In this document: one piece after another, positions 1 to 11,300 of the stretch
How positions within the stretch are numbered: position 1 is the first letter of the stretch
Layout of the letters: each line of letters opens with the position of its first letter
Source of the DNA: Arbacia lixula
Taxonomy: Eukaryota; Echinodermata; Echinoidea; Arbacioida; Arbaciidae
Assembly: GCA_963669155.1 (NCBI GenBank)
Contig: OZ022591.1
Coordinates: 18,585,385-18,649,384, forward strand
Direction of reading: 5' to 3'
DNA length: 64,000 nucleotides
Program-made: the position numbers and the translations under genes
The notes under the pieces: model-generated
Seen by the model: the letters and a program-made list of their open reading frames with translations, nothing else
What the model was told of the DNA's origin: nothing
The model's database searches: none

Positions 1-81
1 TCCCTGTTGTTAATTTCAGTTTGATGTGTGTTGAAACTGTTTTGTAAACATTTTTCAAAAGTTTTTTTTAACACCTAGTAT
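1..81. repeat. Repeat flank at the 5' side of the LINE insertion
   Basis: About 80 bases, ending TTTAACACCTAGTAT, match 29,238-29,311, which ends TTTAAACACTTAGTAT. The match stops where the retrotransposon's structured leader begins near 82, so this is probably the repeated DNA the LINE inserted into. The family of this repeat is not recognised. Confidence 0.5.
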
Positions 82-3000
82 GTACTGTCCTTATGACGCC
101 TGGGAAAGGCCAGGTGACGACTATGAATAGAGTAGTGACGACCAGGATAGCCTGGTGACTCCCCGGAGAGACGGGACGTCAGGGAAGGCTCCACTGATGG
201 CGGAAAGCGAGCAAAAAACCGGCCCCTCAGAGTTACCGGTTCTAAGTGTAACCCATTTACGGCGTAGGGTTATGCGCCAGGGCTGAGGGGTGTCAGTGGG
301 AGGGGTTTTTACCCCTAGTGGTGAGTGTGTGCCCACTTGATTAAAAGGCTACTCACCCGCCGCATCCGCTTTTTCGCGTTGAGTCGCGCTGAATAGGAAT
401 CCGGATTGGGTTTTGAAAGAGCGGAAAGTTTGACTTGCAAACAGAAACCAAGAAGATGTGTGTGAAGGGTGCGGGAAGTTGTTCAAAGGGAGAAGAGGTG
501 TGGCAATTCACAGGGGAAGAATGAGGTGTGGCAGGATGGCAGTAGAGCGCGACTGCACCAGTGCTGAACTGGGTGAGACAGTGGGAGGTCCTGGTCAGGT
601 TTTAGACCACAGTACCAGTGACCCTCAGCGTGCTTTACATGCAGGGTTGGAGCGGAAGGAGTCAATTGCGTGGCCGCAAGCAAACAGTGACAAGTGGAAA
701 CTGCTAGATAGTAAGCTCGGACGAGTTCTAGAGGTTGAGTTGTTGGGGGATGTAGAGAAGAAGATGCAGATGTTTGAGGGGTTATGCTATGAGTTGTGTG
801 CTGAGGAGTTCGGCATAAGACCTATGGGGGGCGGTGGTGAAAGCCGGGGGGAGGACACCAATAGTAAACCAGAGACAAGGAGGCAGCGTTTGATGGCTCA
901 GTTGAGGGCAGAAAAGAAGAGTCTGCGACGAAGATGGCGGCAGGCTGATGAGGTAGAGAGAGCTAGCTTGGAGGGGTTGTATGAGGATTTGAAGAAGAGG
1001 TACACGGATGTGAGAAGGGCTGAATACCTGTGCAAGAAGCGAGAGAGGAGCGAGAAGCAGAGGAAGGATTTCTATAGGAATCCATACAAGTTTGCCAAGA
1101 GGCTGTTTGGGGAAGGGGCCTCAGGTAATTTGGAGGTGCCCAAGGAGGAATTAGAGGGACATTTGAGGGAGACATATTGCAATGAGAGACGGGAGGAGCC
1201 GTTTGTCGGGCTGCCAGGACTGGTTAGGCCTCAAGAGCCCGAGGTCTGTTTTGACTTGGGTGAGTTGAGGCTTTGGGAGGTTGAAGGAGTGGTGAAGAAG
1301 GCCAGAGCTGGCAGTGCTGCTGGACAGAATGGCTTGTCCTACAAGTTGTTCAAGTACTGCCCTCGTGTCCGAAGAGTATTATGGCAGATCCTTAGGGTAC
1401 TCTGGCGGAAGCGGATTGTCCCAGGCAGCTGGTGTCTGGCTGAAGGGGTTTACATCCCAAAGGAAAAGGATGCCAAGGGTATTAGTCAATTCAGACCCAT
1501 CTCGCTTTTGAATGTGGATGGTAAAATACTCTTTAGCGTGTTGGCCAGGCGTTTGACGGACTTTGTCATGAAGAACAAGTTTGTGGACACATCTGTCCAG
1601 AAAGCTGGGGTTCCCGGTTTCCCTGGGTGCTTGGAACATGTCCAGATGATCTGGGAGTCAATCCAGAGGTACAAACGGGAAAAGAAGGATGTGGATGTCA
1701 TTTGGTTGGATTTGGCAAATGCTTATGGGTCAGTACCGCACAGCTACCTTAGCTTTGCTCTGGGCTTTTTCTGGGTGCCGAAAGTGATCAAGGAGTTGGT
1801 GCAGAGCTATTACAGTCAGTTCAAGATGAGATTCACGACCCGGACTTACACGACAGAGTGGCAGGCATTGGAGGTTGGTATCCCGATGGGATGTCAAGTC
1901 TCGCTGCTGCTGTTTGTCCTGGGCATGGAGGTGTTGACCCGCCGCGTGTCCTCAGAGATTGAGGGGTTGACGCTGGCTGGAGAGGTTGTCGTTCCTTCTG
2001 TCAGGGCATTTATGGATGACCTGACGATTGTGTCGGGTAACGAGTCCCAGGTTGACCAAGGCCTCCGTAGACTTGAAGAGCTGGTAGGTTGGACTAGGAT
2101 GAAGTTCAAGGCTAAGAAGAGTCGGTCAGTGTCATTGAGGAAGGGCAAGGTGGTTGAGAAGAGGTTTCGTATTGGAAACGAGGATATACCTCAGGTTTCT
2201 GAGAAAGGGGTGAAGAGTTTGGGACGTTGGTATGAGGACAAATTGAATGACAGGCATCGAGGGATGCAGATCTATGACAAAGTGGTGGAGTGGTTGAGGA
2301 AGGTGGATAGGACATTGATCCCGGGGAAAGCAAAGGTGTGGTGCTGCCAATATGGGCTGCTGCCACGGATCATGTGGCAACTGCAAGTGTATGAGGTGGC
2401 AGTCTCTAGAGTTGAGAGGATGCAGCAGAAGATGAACTCGTTCTACCGGAAGTGGTTAGGTGTTCCAAGGATGTTGACTGAGTTGGCATTCTTTTGTAGA
2501 TCGGGAAAACTAAGGCTTCCTATGGCATCACTGGTAGAAGAGTACAAGGCTGGGAAGGTTAGGTTGGTGATGATGATGAGGGAGTCGAAGGATCAGACGA
2601 TAGCAGATTCTAGGCCACCGATCCGTACGGGGAGGAAGTGGAAGGCAGAAGAGGCTGCGGATGAAGCCGTGGCAATGGCCAAATGGAAGGAGATGCGCGG
2701 TGCTGTCCAAGTGGGTAGGAGCGGGGTAGGGTATCGTCCTGGCATGAGATGGTACAGCAAGGAAGGCAGGAAGGGTAGGAGGGATTTGGTGGTTGAGGCA
2801 GTTAAGGAGAAGGAGGAGGAATGTCGGTTGGCAAAAGCTGCACAGCAGGGTGTGCAGGGTGCATGGACTCATTGGGAAGAGGTGGAGCAGAAGAAGGTCT
2901 CCTGGGACCAACTCAGGACGATGTCATCTGGAGCCGTGCGCTTCATGATCAGTTCCACCTTTGATGTCCTGCCAACGCCAGTGAATTTGAAGAGGTGGGG

Positions 3001-3850
3001 TTGTGTGGAGGACGTCTGCTGCAAGGTTTGCAGGAAGGCAAGAGGGTCATTGGAGCATGTCCTGTCAGCTTGTGGAGGGTTATTGCAAGCCTATACATGG
3101 AGGCATAACCAGGTCTTGAAGGAGATGGGAGCTTTGGCAAGGGCAGCAGTAGAGGCGAGAAAGAAGAATGGACCCCTGAGGGTGAAGGGCATCGAGTTTG
3201 TCAAAAAGGGGACAAGGTGTAGGAAGACTAGGCAAGTACAAGGTGTGGGTGGGTTGTTAGCTGCTGCAGATGACTGGGAAGTACATGTGGATGAGGGGAA
3301 TAGGACTATGCCGGAAGACGTGTTAGTCACAGCCCTGCGGCCAGATATGGATCTAGTGGCTAGGTCGGCACGTAAGATTGTGATGGTCGAGTTGACGGTG
3401 CCATGGGAGACGAGGATAGAAGATGCGAGGGAGAGGAAAATGGACAAATATGCTAGTCTGAAGCAGGAGTGTGAGCAGAATGGATGGGGAGCGGAGGTAC
3501 ATACCGTCGAGGTTGGGTGCAGGGGGTTTGCGGGTGTCTCTGTAAGAAGGTGGATCCGAGCAATGGGGTTCAGTGGTAGGGAAGGGGAGAAGTGGGTGAG
3601 GAGAATGTGTGGGGCTACCGAGACGGGCTCGGCTTGGGTTGTTCAGAAGGCATCATAGTGTTTTCTGGACAATCCAGATCACTCGGGTGTCAACGGGGGT
3701 GCTGTCTAGGGTATTCCAGCGTAGCACTGGCCAGCCAGGGGGAGGTGTACAGCACTCAAATGGCCGAAACACCTGTGATCCCTGGTGTGCTGCTGATGAC
3801 CCGTTGACATCTGCAGAATTTAAGATCCTTCTGTATTTTCTACTGACCGA
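82..3850 (+). mobile_element. Non-LTR retrotransposon with restriction-like endonuclease (R2/NeSL/Hero-type)
   Basis: An apparently full-length LINE. A leader of about 350 bases (82-433) carries several short hairpins: CCTGGG/GCCAGG near 110, then CCAGG/CCTGG near 150. GTGACGAC follows the first hairpin near 113-120 and occurs again at 136-143. One long uninterrupted frame (434-3,658) follows, then a 3' untranslated tail of perhaps 200 bases. The single frame, N-terminal zinc finger and C-terminal PD-type endonuclease place it among the older site-specific LINEs with restriction-like endonucleases, not the APE-type LINEs. The exact clade (R2, NeSL, Hero or relative) is not settled here. The 3' boundary is approximate because no poly(A) or target duplication is visible. 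Confidence 0.8.
434..3658 (+). CDS. LINE polyprotein: zinc finger, reverse transcriptase, CCHC, restriction-like endonuclease
   Basis: This protein would nick target DNA and copy its own RNA into the nick (target-primed reverse transcription). Numbering residue 1 at base 458, a C-x2-C-x12-H finger sits at 2-18 with a Cys at 24. Reverse transcriptase covers roughly 290-560, with RPISLLN at 346, a GIPMGCQVS block and the active-site box FMDD at 518-521. A CCHC knuckle (C-x2-C-x8-H-x4-C) lies at 855-872. The restriction-like endonuclease signature RPD at 961-963 is followed 14 residues later by the E of ELTVPWE, then KY and VGCRGFAG. The frame is open from base 434, but no in-frame ATG precedes the zinc finger; the ATG at 456 is in another frame. 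Initiation may therefore be non-AUG, as proposed for R2 elements, or the true start may be lost. No internal stop over more than 1,060 codons suggests recent activity. Confidence 0.85.
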   Translation, partial: LANRNQEDVCEGCGKLFKGRRGVAIHRGRMRCGRMAVERDCTSAELGETVGGPGQVLDHSTSDPQRALHAGLERKESIAWPQANSDKWKLLDSKLGRVLEVELLGDVEKKMQMFEGLCYELCAEEFGIRPMGGGGESRGEDTNSKPETRRQRLMAQLRAEKKSLRRRWRQADEVERASLEGLYEDLKKRYTDVRRAEYLCKKRERSEKQRKDFYRNPYKFAKRLFGEGASGNLEVPKEELEGHLRETYCNERREEPFVGLPGLVRPQEPEVCFDLGELRLWEVEGVVKKARAGSAAGQNGLSYKLFKYCPRVRRVLWQILRVLWRKRIVPGSWCLAEGVYIPKEKDAKGISQFRPISLLNVDGKILFSVLARRLTDFVMKNKFVDTSVQKAGVPGFPGCLEHVQMIWESIQRYKREKKDVDVIWLDLANAYGSVPHSYLSFALGFFWVPKVIKELVQSYYSQFKMRFTTRTYTTEWQALEVGIPMGCQVSLLLFVLGMEVLTRRVSSEIEGLTLAGEVVVPSVRAFMDDLTIVSGNESQVDQGLRRLEELVGWTRMKFKAKKSRSVSLRKGKVVEKRFRIGNEDIPQVSEKGVKSLGRWYEDKLNDRHRGMQIYDKVVEWLRKVDRTLIPGKAKVWCCQYGLLPRIMWQLQVYEVAVSRVERMQQKMNSFYRKWLGVPRMLTELAFFCRSGKLRLPMASLVEEYKAGKVRLVMMMRESKDQTIADSRPPIRTGRKWKAEEAADEAVAMAKWKEMRGAVQVGRSGVGYRPGMRWYSKEGRKGRRDLVVEAVKEKEEECRLAKAAQQGVQGAWTHWEEVEQKKVSWDQLRTMSSGAVRFMISSTFDVLPTPVNLKRWGCVEDVCCKVCRKARGSLEHVLSACGGLLQAYTWRHNQVLKEMGALARAAVEARKKNGPLRVKGIEFVKKGTRCRKTRQVQGVGGLLAAADDWEVHVDEGNRTMPEDVLVTALRPDMDLVARSARKIVMVELTVPWETRIEDARERKMDKYASLKQECEQNGWGAEVHTVEVGCRGFAGVSVRRWIRAMGFSGREGEKWVRRMCGATETGSAWVVQKAS

Positions 3851-5132
3851 CAAGAAAAGAGATGCGCCTACTTCTATCTGGCTCACGATCATATTCATGC
3901 TACTTAAAATGACAGCACATATTATAGGCTGCCCATTTTTAGCGCGATGTCACTTAGCTTAGGACAGAACACTAAACAACGATATTTGGGCACGTTTTTA
4001 CTTGCGCAGTGAAGGAATTATTCATGAAATTTGCACAAAAACACCCCCAAATATACCAACTTTACCGTGTTGAATAGACACCAATTCCTATAACATAATC
4101 CAACTTTATACTTTGTGCCCCCCAAGAATACATCTTGCTACTGTTTGTCACACAAGGAACTTATCATATACATAAGACATTAACAAGTAAAAGTAAAAGA
4201 CTATGACATTTCTTGTAAGTTTCCATGGTGAGTGTATTTACAAATAGTATGCACAACATAGTAAGACATTAGGTAGTACCATGAGATTATATTTCTTTTG
4301 TGATAATTGACCCATTTATGAGTTTGAAAGGAGAAAGTACACAGCAAATACAAGAATTAGATGAAGAGACTGACTTTTGAATAAATAAAACATCAAAAAA
4401 AGAAGGATTATCTGTCTCCTTCTTTCTGGAAGAGTGCAGTCATTCATTAGGAGATAAACACAAAGACGAAAAAATAGCCTTGTGCCATTATATCACAATA
4501 AGTTAATATCTTTAATTTCTTTTCTTTTTTGTTCTTCACCCCATAAGATGGTCAATTATCACAGGAAGCACAACACATGCTGCTACCAATGGTTTTACTA
4601 ATTTGTAAGTATGATTTATAAATAGATATGTAAAGTTTGTGGGTGGGAGTGGGAGGAGAGAGTGAAGGCCTCCACTGATTGTAGAAGTGCTGTGACATGA
4701 AACCCTCAAAATAATCTACTACAACTTGCACTTGTGCTTCTGACACATCTTATCATCCAATCACCACCCCAAATCATACAATAAAAGGGAAAAAGATCCA
4801 GTATAACGCAAATAAATGATCAACTTACCAGGTATGCATAAAGCATTTAACCCCTTTCCGATACAATTTAGCTTCGCTTGTATTATTCTAACAACCCTTA
4901 AACATACATATCCAGATATATAGGGATAATATCGTTCCAAGAGATTTCATCATACAGCGATTCTACTGTATATGGAGGAGACATTGCAGCAGCTACTACC
5001 GTTAGAAAAAAAGGGTCAAGTTGCTATTTCCTCCAAAATACTACACATATCAAATATTCTTGTTATACAAGTTTACGAACGTTATCCCTGATGTGTCTAT
5101 GTTACCACTACATTCATGTTCATATATTTTTG
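3851..5132. other. Gene-free stretch, 3' flank of OTUD3
   Basis: AT-rich sequence between the LINE tail and the OTUD3 stop codon. It should contain the OTUD3 3' untranslated region on the minus strand. I saw no canonical AATAAA on that strand and no coding frame with recognisable content. Confidence 0.5.
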
Positions 5133-5303
5133 TCATATTGAGAGTGCACCCATCTCGCCTACAAGAACCACACTGCTGTTTTCTTCATCGCTACTGTTTG
5201 TTGTATTGCTATGGCAACCTTCGCCTTGTATCCTTTGCCGGTGCCTCTCCGTCTGGCGCTGTTTCTTCTCTAATCGCTTCTGCGCCTTTTGCTGGCGTGA
5301 GTT
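5133..5303 (-). CDS. OTUD3: OTUD3 terminal coding exon
   Basis: Acceptor CTTTCACAG. It encodes [20 protein letters not shown] and ends GEMGALSI-stop at 5,133-5,135. The basic RRE/KKKRQEERHRH-like tail is characteristic of OTUD3 and links this distant exon to exon 7 across a 3.1 kb intron. Confidence 0.9.
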   Translation of the reverse strand, partial: NSRQQKAQKRLEKKQRQTERHRQRIQGEGCHSNTTNSSDEENSSVVLVGEMGALSI

Positions 5304-8300
5304 CTGTGAAAGATAAAGTCATGGAGGAAATTACTGAACTCATAACAACATCCCTCACATTTTACAAGATAGAAATACAGAGTTTACATGGGGCTGTCAA
5401 TTTTGTAGTCATTTGGATTTTTTTTTAAACAAGGCATTAGCAATATTGTGTCTCGCCCACTTGCGAAAATAACCAGAAATATCGCGATCTCCGTTGCTAC
5501 GCAAAAGAATTGTATCCCTGGCTGATTGTGAAATATCTGCCATAGAATGTAACATTCCATAAATGAGAAGGGCTATTTCACGCAATGCTACTTCCTCTAT
5601 CTTCTCCCCCTCCCCCACCTTCCCCCTTCTTTGAGATGGAATAAAAAGCCTCCACCAAGTTCTATTAGATTAGACAAAGACAAAACAGGATGATAATCAG
5701 TTGCACAATAGAGGCGAAGTAAACTTTGTCTCTGGGGGGCATAGAAATGTAAAAAGGTTAAAATTAGTGCTGCAGTTGAAAACTGAACATGGAATAAAGT
5801 TTCTAAAATTGATACGTTTATATAAGAAAGTTTGCCAACAGACATGAATAATGCTGAACATTATGATTGTAATAAGGCATGCATGTATATAGTCAGGATT
5901 ATATAACAACATCTGACAAGTACTGGTAGCCTTTCGCTGTTGAGCTGAACTTCTTCCAGTATTCGTTGACTTTAACCTGAATGAATCCTGACTGTTATGA
6001 CTTTCTTCTGTCACTGGTTTGTTCTTTTTTGTATTTTCCACTTTATTCAAATGTGCATTTGAAGCTTGTTCACACTGGTCATGGGCATCTCGATTAGCAC
6101 TTGTGCTTGCTTTCATATTATTGCATACATGACCTTCCTTTCTTTGAAATGAACTAAATTGCTTTTTACACTTTGTACAAAATGTACAAGAATGACTTTT
6201 AAGTCTGACTTCAGAGCAATATGTTTTGTTGCAATACTGACATGAAAAAGAACCTATACAAGAATGTGAATGCAACACTTGTTTCCTGGTAAACTGCTTC
6301 CCACATTTGTAGCAAATATTACATGAATGTTTCTGGAGGTTCGCTCTCAACTGGAATGACTTTCCACATCTATTACATGTATATGCCATGTTGCCATAAA
6401 ATAAATGGGCTCCTTTGTTGCCTAGGAGGTAGTGCCTGCCTGTAAAACCTGTGAAAAACTGAAACAAACAAATAAGCAACTTTAAACAGACAACATCAAA
6501 ATCAGGTGCAAAATAGTGACTTTGAATAAATTTGCATAAATGTGCATGAGTAATGTTTGCCTAAATCTACATCAGTAATGCTCACACATGCTCACACAAT
6601 TCTGTGCACAAGTTAGGAAGCCTTCACCAAGAGTCTTGCAAGTAAACTTTAATGTATGACCTCAAATGACCTTTGACCTTATCCTGTGACCTCCAACAGC
6701 ACCATAACATGAAGGTACCCCCAGTGCATCTATGACCCAAGTTAGGTTGTAATCCAAGCAACCTATGTGAAGTTATTTGTCAAAAGAGAGTCTTGCAGGT
6801 AAACTTCAACGTATGACCTCAAATGACCTTTGACCTTATCCTGTGACCTCCAACGGCACCATAACATGAAGGTACCCCCAGTGCATCTATGACCCAAGTT
6901 AGGTTGTAATCCAAGCAACCCATGTGAAGTTATTTGTCAAAAGAGAGTCTTGCAGGTAAACTTTAACGTATGACCTCAAATGACCTTTGACCTTATCTTG
7001 TGACCTCCAACGGTACCATAACATGAAGGTACCCCCAGTGCATCGATGACCCAAGTTAGGTTGTAATCCAAGCAACCCATGTGAAGTTATTTGTCAAAAG
7101 AGAGTCTTGCAGGTAAACTTTAACGTATGACCTCAAATGACCTTTGACCTTATCCTGTGACCTCCAACGGCACCATAACATGAAGGTACCCCCAGTGCAT
7201 CTATGACCCAAGTTAGGTTGTAATCCAAGCAACCCATGTGAAGTTATTTGTCAAAAGAGAGTCTTGCAGGTAAACTTTAACGTATGACCTCAAATGACCT
7301 TTGACCTTATCCTATGACCTCCAACGGTACCATAATATGAAGGTACCCCCAGTGCATCTATGACCCAAGTTAGGTTGTAATCCAAGCAACCTATGTGAAG
7401 TTATTTGTCAAAAGAGAGTCTTGCAGGTAAACTTTAACATAGAAAAAGAGAGTCTTGCACATACTCTTTAATATATGACCTCAAATGACCTTTGACATCA
7501 TCACATGACCTCTGACAACACCATAACATGAAGATACCCCTAGTGCTTCAATCAACCAAGTGTGGCTGCCATTGCTGTAACAGTTGCCAAGTTATGGATC
7601 ATAAGAGAGTCTTGCAGGTAAACTTTAACATTTGTGACGGACGACGGACGACGGACGGACGACGGTCGGACGGCGGACGACGGACGGACGACGGACGGAC
7701 GCCATTTGGATCCCTTAGTCTCGCCTTCACCTCCGGTGGGCGAGACAAAAAAGGGTAACTTTTGGGTGCCAGACAAATAGCTGCTCTATGGGATTTGTCT
7801 CTATGGGATTTTTGTGAATTATTGGTGAAGAAATAGACAAGTGGCTCATAAAGTGTTAATGACCATCCACTGAACTATAGAGCAATGTCTGCATTTGAAC
7901 TGCAATGCCTTGGCTAAACCTCGCTCTTATATTGTACATATCAAAGTTTAGACCAGCTTACAGCTTGAATTGACCAGTTTACTAATGTTTTTTAACTTTT
8001 GATTTATTTAAACTTTTGTATTTATTTAAACTTGAACCTGCGTCACAACATTTCTGTCGTGAGTATAGGGTCTCATAAGCTATACTATCCATTACCTTTA
8101 CAGGATAATGAAATCTGGATATGATTTTTTTTTGCTTCAACTCCATTTAACTTACTTCTATGTCATTCTCCCTCTAACACATGGCCAAGAGTCAAGACAT
8201 TTCTTGCAAGGGCTAGTCCTCAAACCCAATATCCTTCAACAAACCCATTCATTTTTGTTTTGCATTCTATTTACCGTAAGAGGGAGACAAAATCACAGGT

Positions 8301-11300
8301 GCTATTTGGTAAATTGCAGGGGTTGAAAGGCCCTGAGCCCCCTGTTCATTTTTTCACTGCTCCACATCACAAAAAGCCCTGAGCTGTACCTGGTTGTTCT
8401 TAGCCTTGCCACCAGGAGTCCTGGCAGTCCTGTTGGGCTGGGTCTTACTGCTACTGCTGCTGTCAGGGTCCTCAGGAAAGCCAAATATTCTCGTCCCTGT
8501 TCCCCCTGATGACCAGATGCCTGCTGCACCCTCAGGTGACCTCTCACCAGAATCTACTCCCTTGGCATCTAAGAGGGTCAGCAGAAAGAAATGCAAGTAC
8601 AGTGAAACCTGTATACAAAGATCACTCAATGAAGACAAGAAACATTGTCTTTAAAAGCAGATGGTCTGGATGTACACTACAGCTCAAAGGAATTGGCATC
8701 GGGTAAAGGGAAGGTGCCACAGTCTTAAACCGCCGTACATGTTGTCCAGTTCAGCATGAAACACGATGCTTTAGCCTAAAAAGCATCATGTTTCATGCTG
8801 AACTGGCCAAAATATACCACAGTTCAAAACTGTGGCTCCTTCCCTTTCTTCCCTTTCCCTTTACCCGATGTCAATTCCTTTGAGCTGTAGTGTACAGCTT
8901 ATTTTAGTACAGGTATCAATCAAAACTATATTGTTAAAGCAAGAACCATAAAGTGATTCATAAAAGACACTAAAATAAATCATAAAACAGCTTCACATAC
9001 AGTACCGATCTAATCAGATGAGGAAAAAGTTTTGACACATATTGTGAAACCAGTTATCTTTGCACAAGTAAATGTTTGTGGCACACCACACCTGCAGCAA
9101 ATGTGTAGAATGTAATTCTCGTGCACAAGAAACATTTGTCATTTTATTATAATCCAACCTATACATTCAAATCCTCACCAAAGCCCCAAACAAAGCTCTA
9201 TCATGGAACAGTTCACGCCACAAAAAACCTGATGGCTGTGCGACGCTTCACAGCATGCAGCACGCGCACAAGTTGAATGCCAGTACTAGTATAGTAACTC
9301 TGGAATCCCTGACAGAATTGCACATCCAGCCTGCTAAAGATTGCAGGATGGTGTTAAATTTGCGGGGACAGTATATTCGCCCTTGCTCTGTGTTGCCGGA
9401 AAAGCATGATAATTACTGGTTTTAGAGTAGGCATTTATTACACCTGGGTTAAAGACAGCCCGTCCCTTTTTCAGATCACCACAAAACCATTGAAACATTG
9501 GCAAAACATATAGAGAAGTGTTAGCAAGCTGTATATTCATTATTTGAAACTGATACGTAGTGTAAAATTCAAATAATGCACATAAACAACGTCTGATTAA
9601 TAGTCTTTACCTCAGGCTCTTAGCAGTTTGTGTTGAAATATCTGCTTTATTGATTAATCTGTTTATTAGATTATAAAATGCATTGTGAAAAAATTGTTCT
9701 ATAGAAGGAATCATCTCTAAAGTTTGGTAATTACTCATAAAAAATTACTCATAAAATTTCACACATGCATAATAACCACATAGATACTGTAACAAAGACT
9801 AATACTTTTTTCGTAGTACGAAAAAAAAAAAAAAATTAACGGCTGAAATTTTGACATATACAGAAAGCTTCAACATGCTATATTCTTAAAAATGGTCTTG
9901 AATCACACTTTCTTCAATTTACGATCGTGATAGACGATTTCAAATTTTAAGCTTGCAAAAGGGACGGACAATCTTTAAGAGGGGCAAGCCTGAGCGAAGC
10001 ACTTTGTCCAAGGGTGAATATACCAGGTGAGGTTGAAACCCGGTATCTCTCTGAGAATTCAGAGCTATTACAGGGAAACCCCGTTATAACGAGGAAGTCG
10101 GGACCCACACTTTTTTCTCGCTATAGCCGATTGCTCGCTATACCAGTACATGATCAAAACATACAGAAACAAATGCATATGGGACCAAAGACACAGTAAC
10201 ATATTTACCGCTAGGATTGTAATCTTTTAATGGCTTTGCAAGCATTCTAAATTGAATTCACTTGGCTAACAATTCATTAAAATATCTAACAACACTGTTG
10301 GAAATGTAAATAAATGACACTTCCAACGCCTCCGTTTACCAACAAATGAAGCAGCGGGGAGGCCCAGTTACTCGGCCGCGCCTGCTGGCATGACCGCGTG
10401 TATGCAATGAATGATCATTGAACGCAATCTCCAGGCACGGCTGGTTGTACACGCGCGGTGTCGCATGTGTGTAGAGGCTCTGTTTGCCATGTGCGCGCGT
10501 GACTGTGTTGATTGTAGGGCGCGGGGGCGTGCAGTACCCAGAGATAGCCGTATAGAGATACGGCTCTGGCAGTACTGCACGCACGAAATGTGAACATGTA
10601 TGCATGTGTGGACGTGTGTGTGTGTGTGTGGATTCTTGCACGGTGTGTGTGATCAGTGTTTAACGGCGCGAAGAAAATTACTTGTGCTGTTGTTGCATTT
10701 CCCTCGCTGGGCGGCGTGGCTGACGGGGAGTGCCCGTAATGCCATGTGCACGCGTGACTGTGTTGATTGTAGGGCGCGGGGGCGTGCAGTACCCAGAGAT
10801 AGCCGTATAGAGATACGGCTCTGGCAGTACTGCACGCACGAAATGTGAACATGTATGCATGTGTGGACGTGTGTGTGTGTGTGTGTGGATTCTTGCACGG
10901 TGTGTGTGATCAGTGTTTAACGGCGCGAAGAAAATTACTTGTGCTGTTGTTGCATTTCCCTCGCTGGGCGGCGTGGCTGACGGGGAGTGCTCGTAATAAC
11001 GGGGTCAATTTCCTGTCATTTTCCTTATTCTTGGGCTAGGAATTTGCCTCGTTATAGCAGAAATTTCGCTATAGCCGATCTCGTTATATGAAAACAGAAT
11101 ACACGGATGTCTATGGAAGAAAAATCGGGCCCCAAGAAATGTCCTCGTAATAACAGGGTTCTCGCTATACCCGTGCTCGTTATAACAGGGTTTCCCTGTA
11201 CCACTACACCACAAGGACATAACATTTGTCTTTATTTTATTTTTCTAATATTTCATTAAATTTTTCTTTAATAAATTTTTTCTAAGATTTTATTCAATTT

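Larger units (their letters stand above)
5449..7747. mobile_element. Putative inverted-repeat element in OTUD3 intron 7
   Basis: TGTCTCGCCCAC at 5,449 is matched by its exact inverse GTGGGCGAGACA ending at 7,747, a 12-bp terminal inverted repeat enclosing 2.3 kb. The right end also folds on itself (GTCTCGCC/GGGCGAGAC) next to a GACGGACGG run. Inside lie a zinc-finger frame and a 157-bp satellite. I see no target duplication, so the boundaries and class are uncertain; chance similarity of the ends is possible. Confidence 0.45.

Noticed and set aside
6631-7640. CRISPR-like regular repeats
   Set aside because: Units are 157 bp and tandem without unique spacers, in a eukaryotic intron; this is a satellite.
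10336-10898. His/Thr-rich frames near 10.4-10.9 kb
   Set aside because: They are produced by the duplicated GT-rich core of a Tigger-like element.
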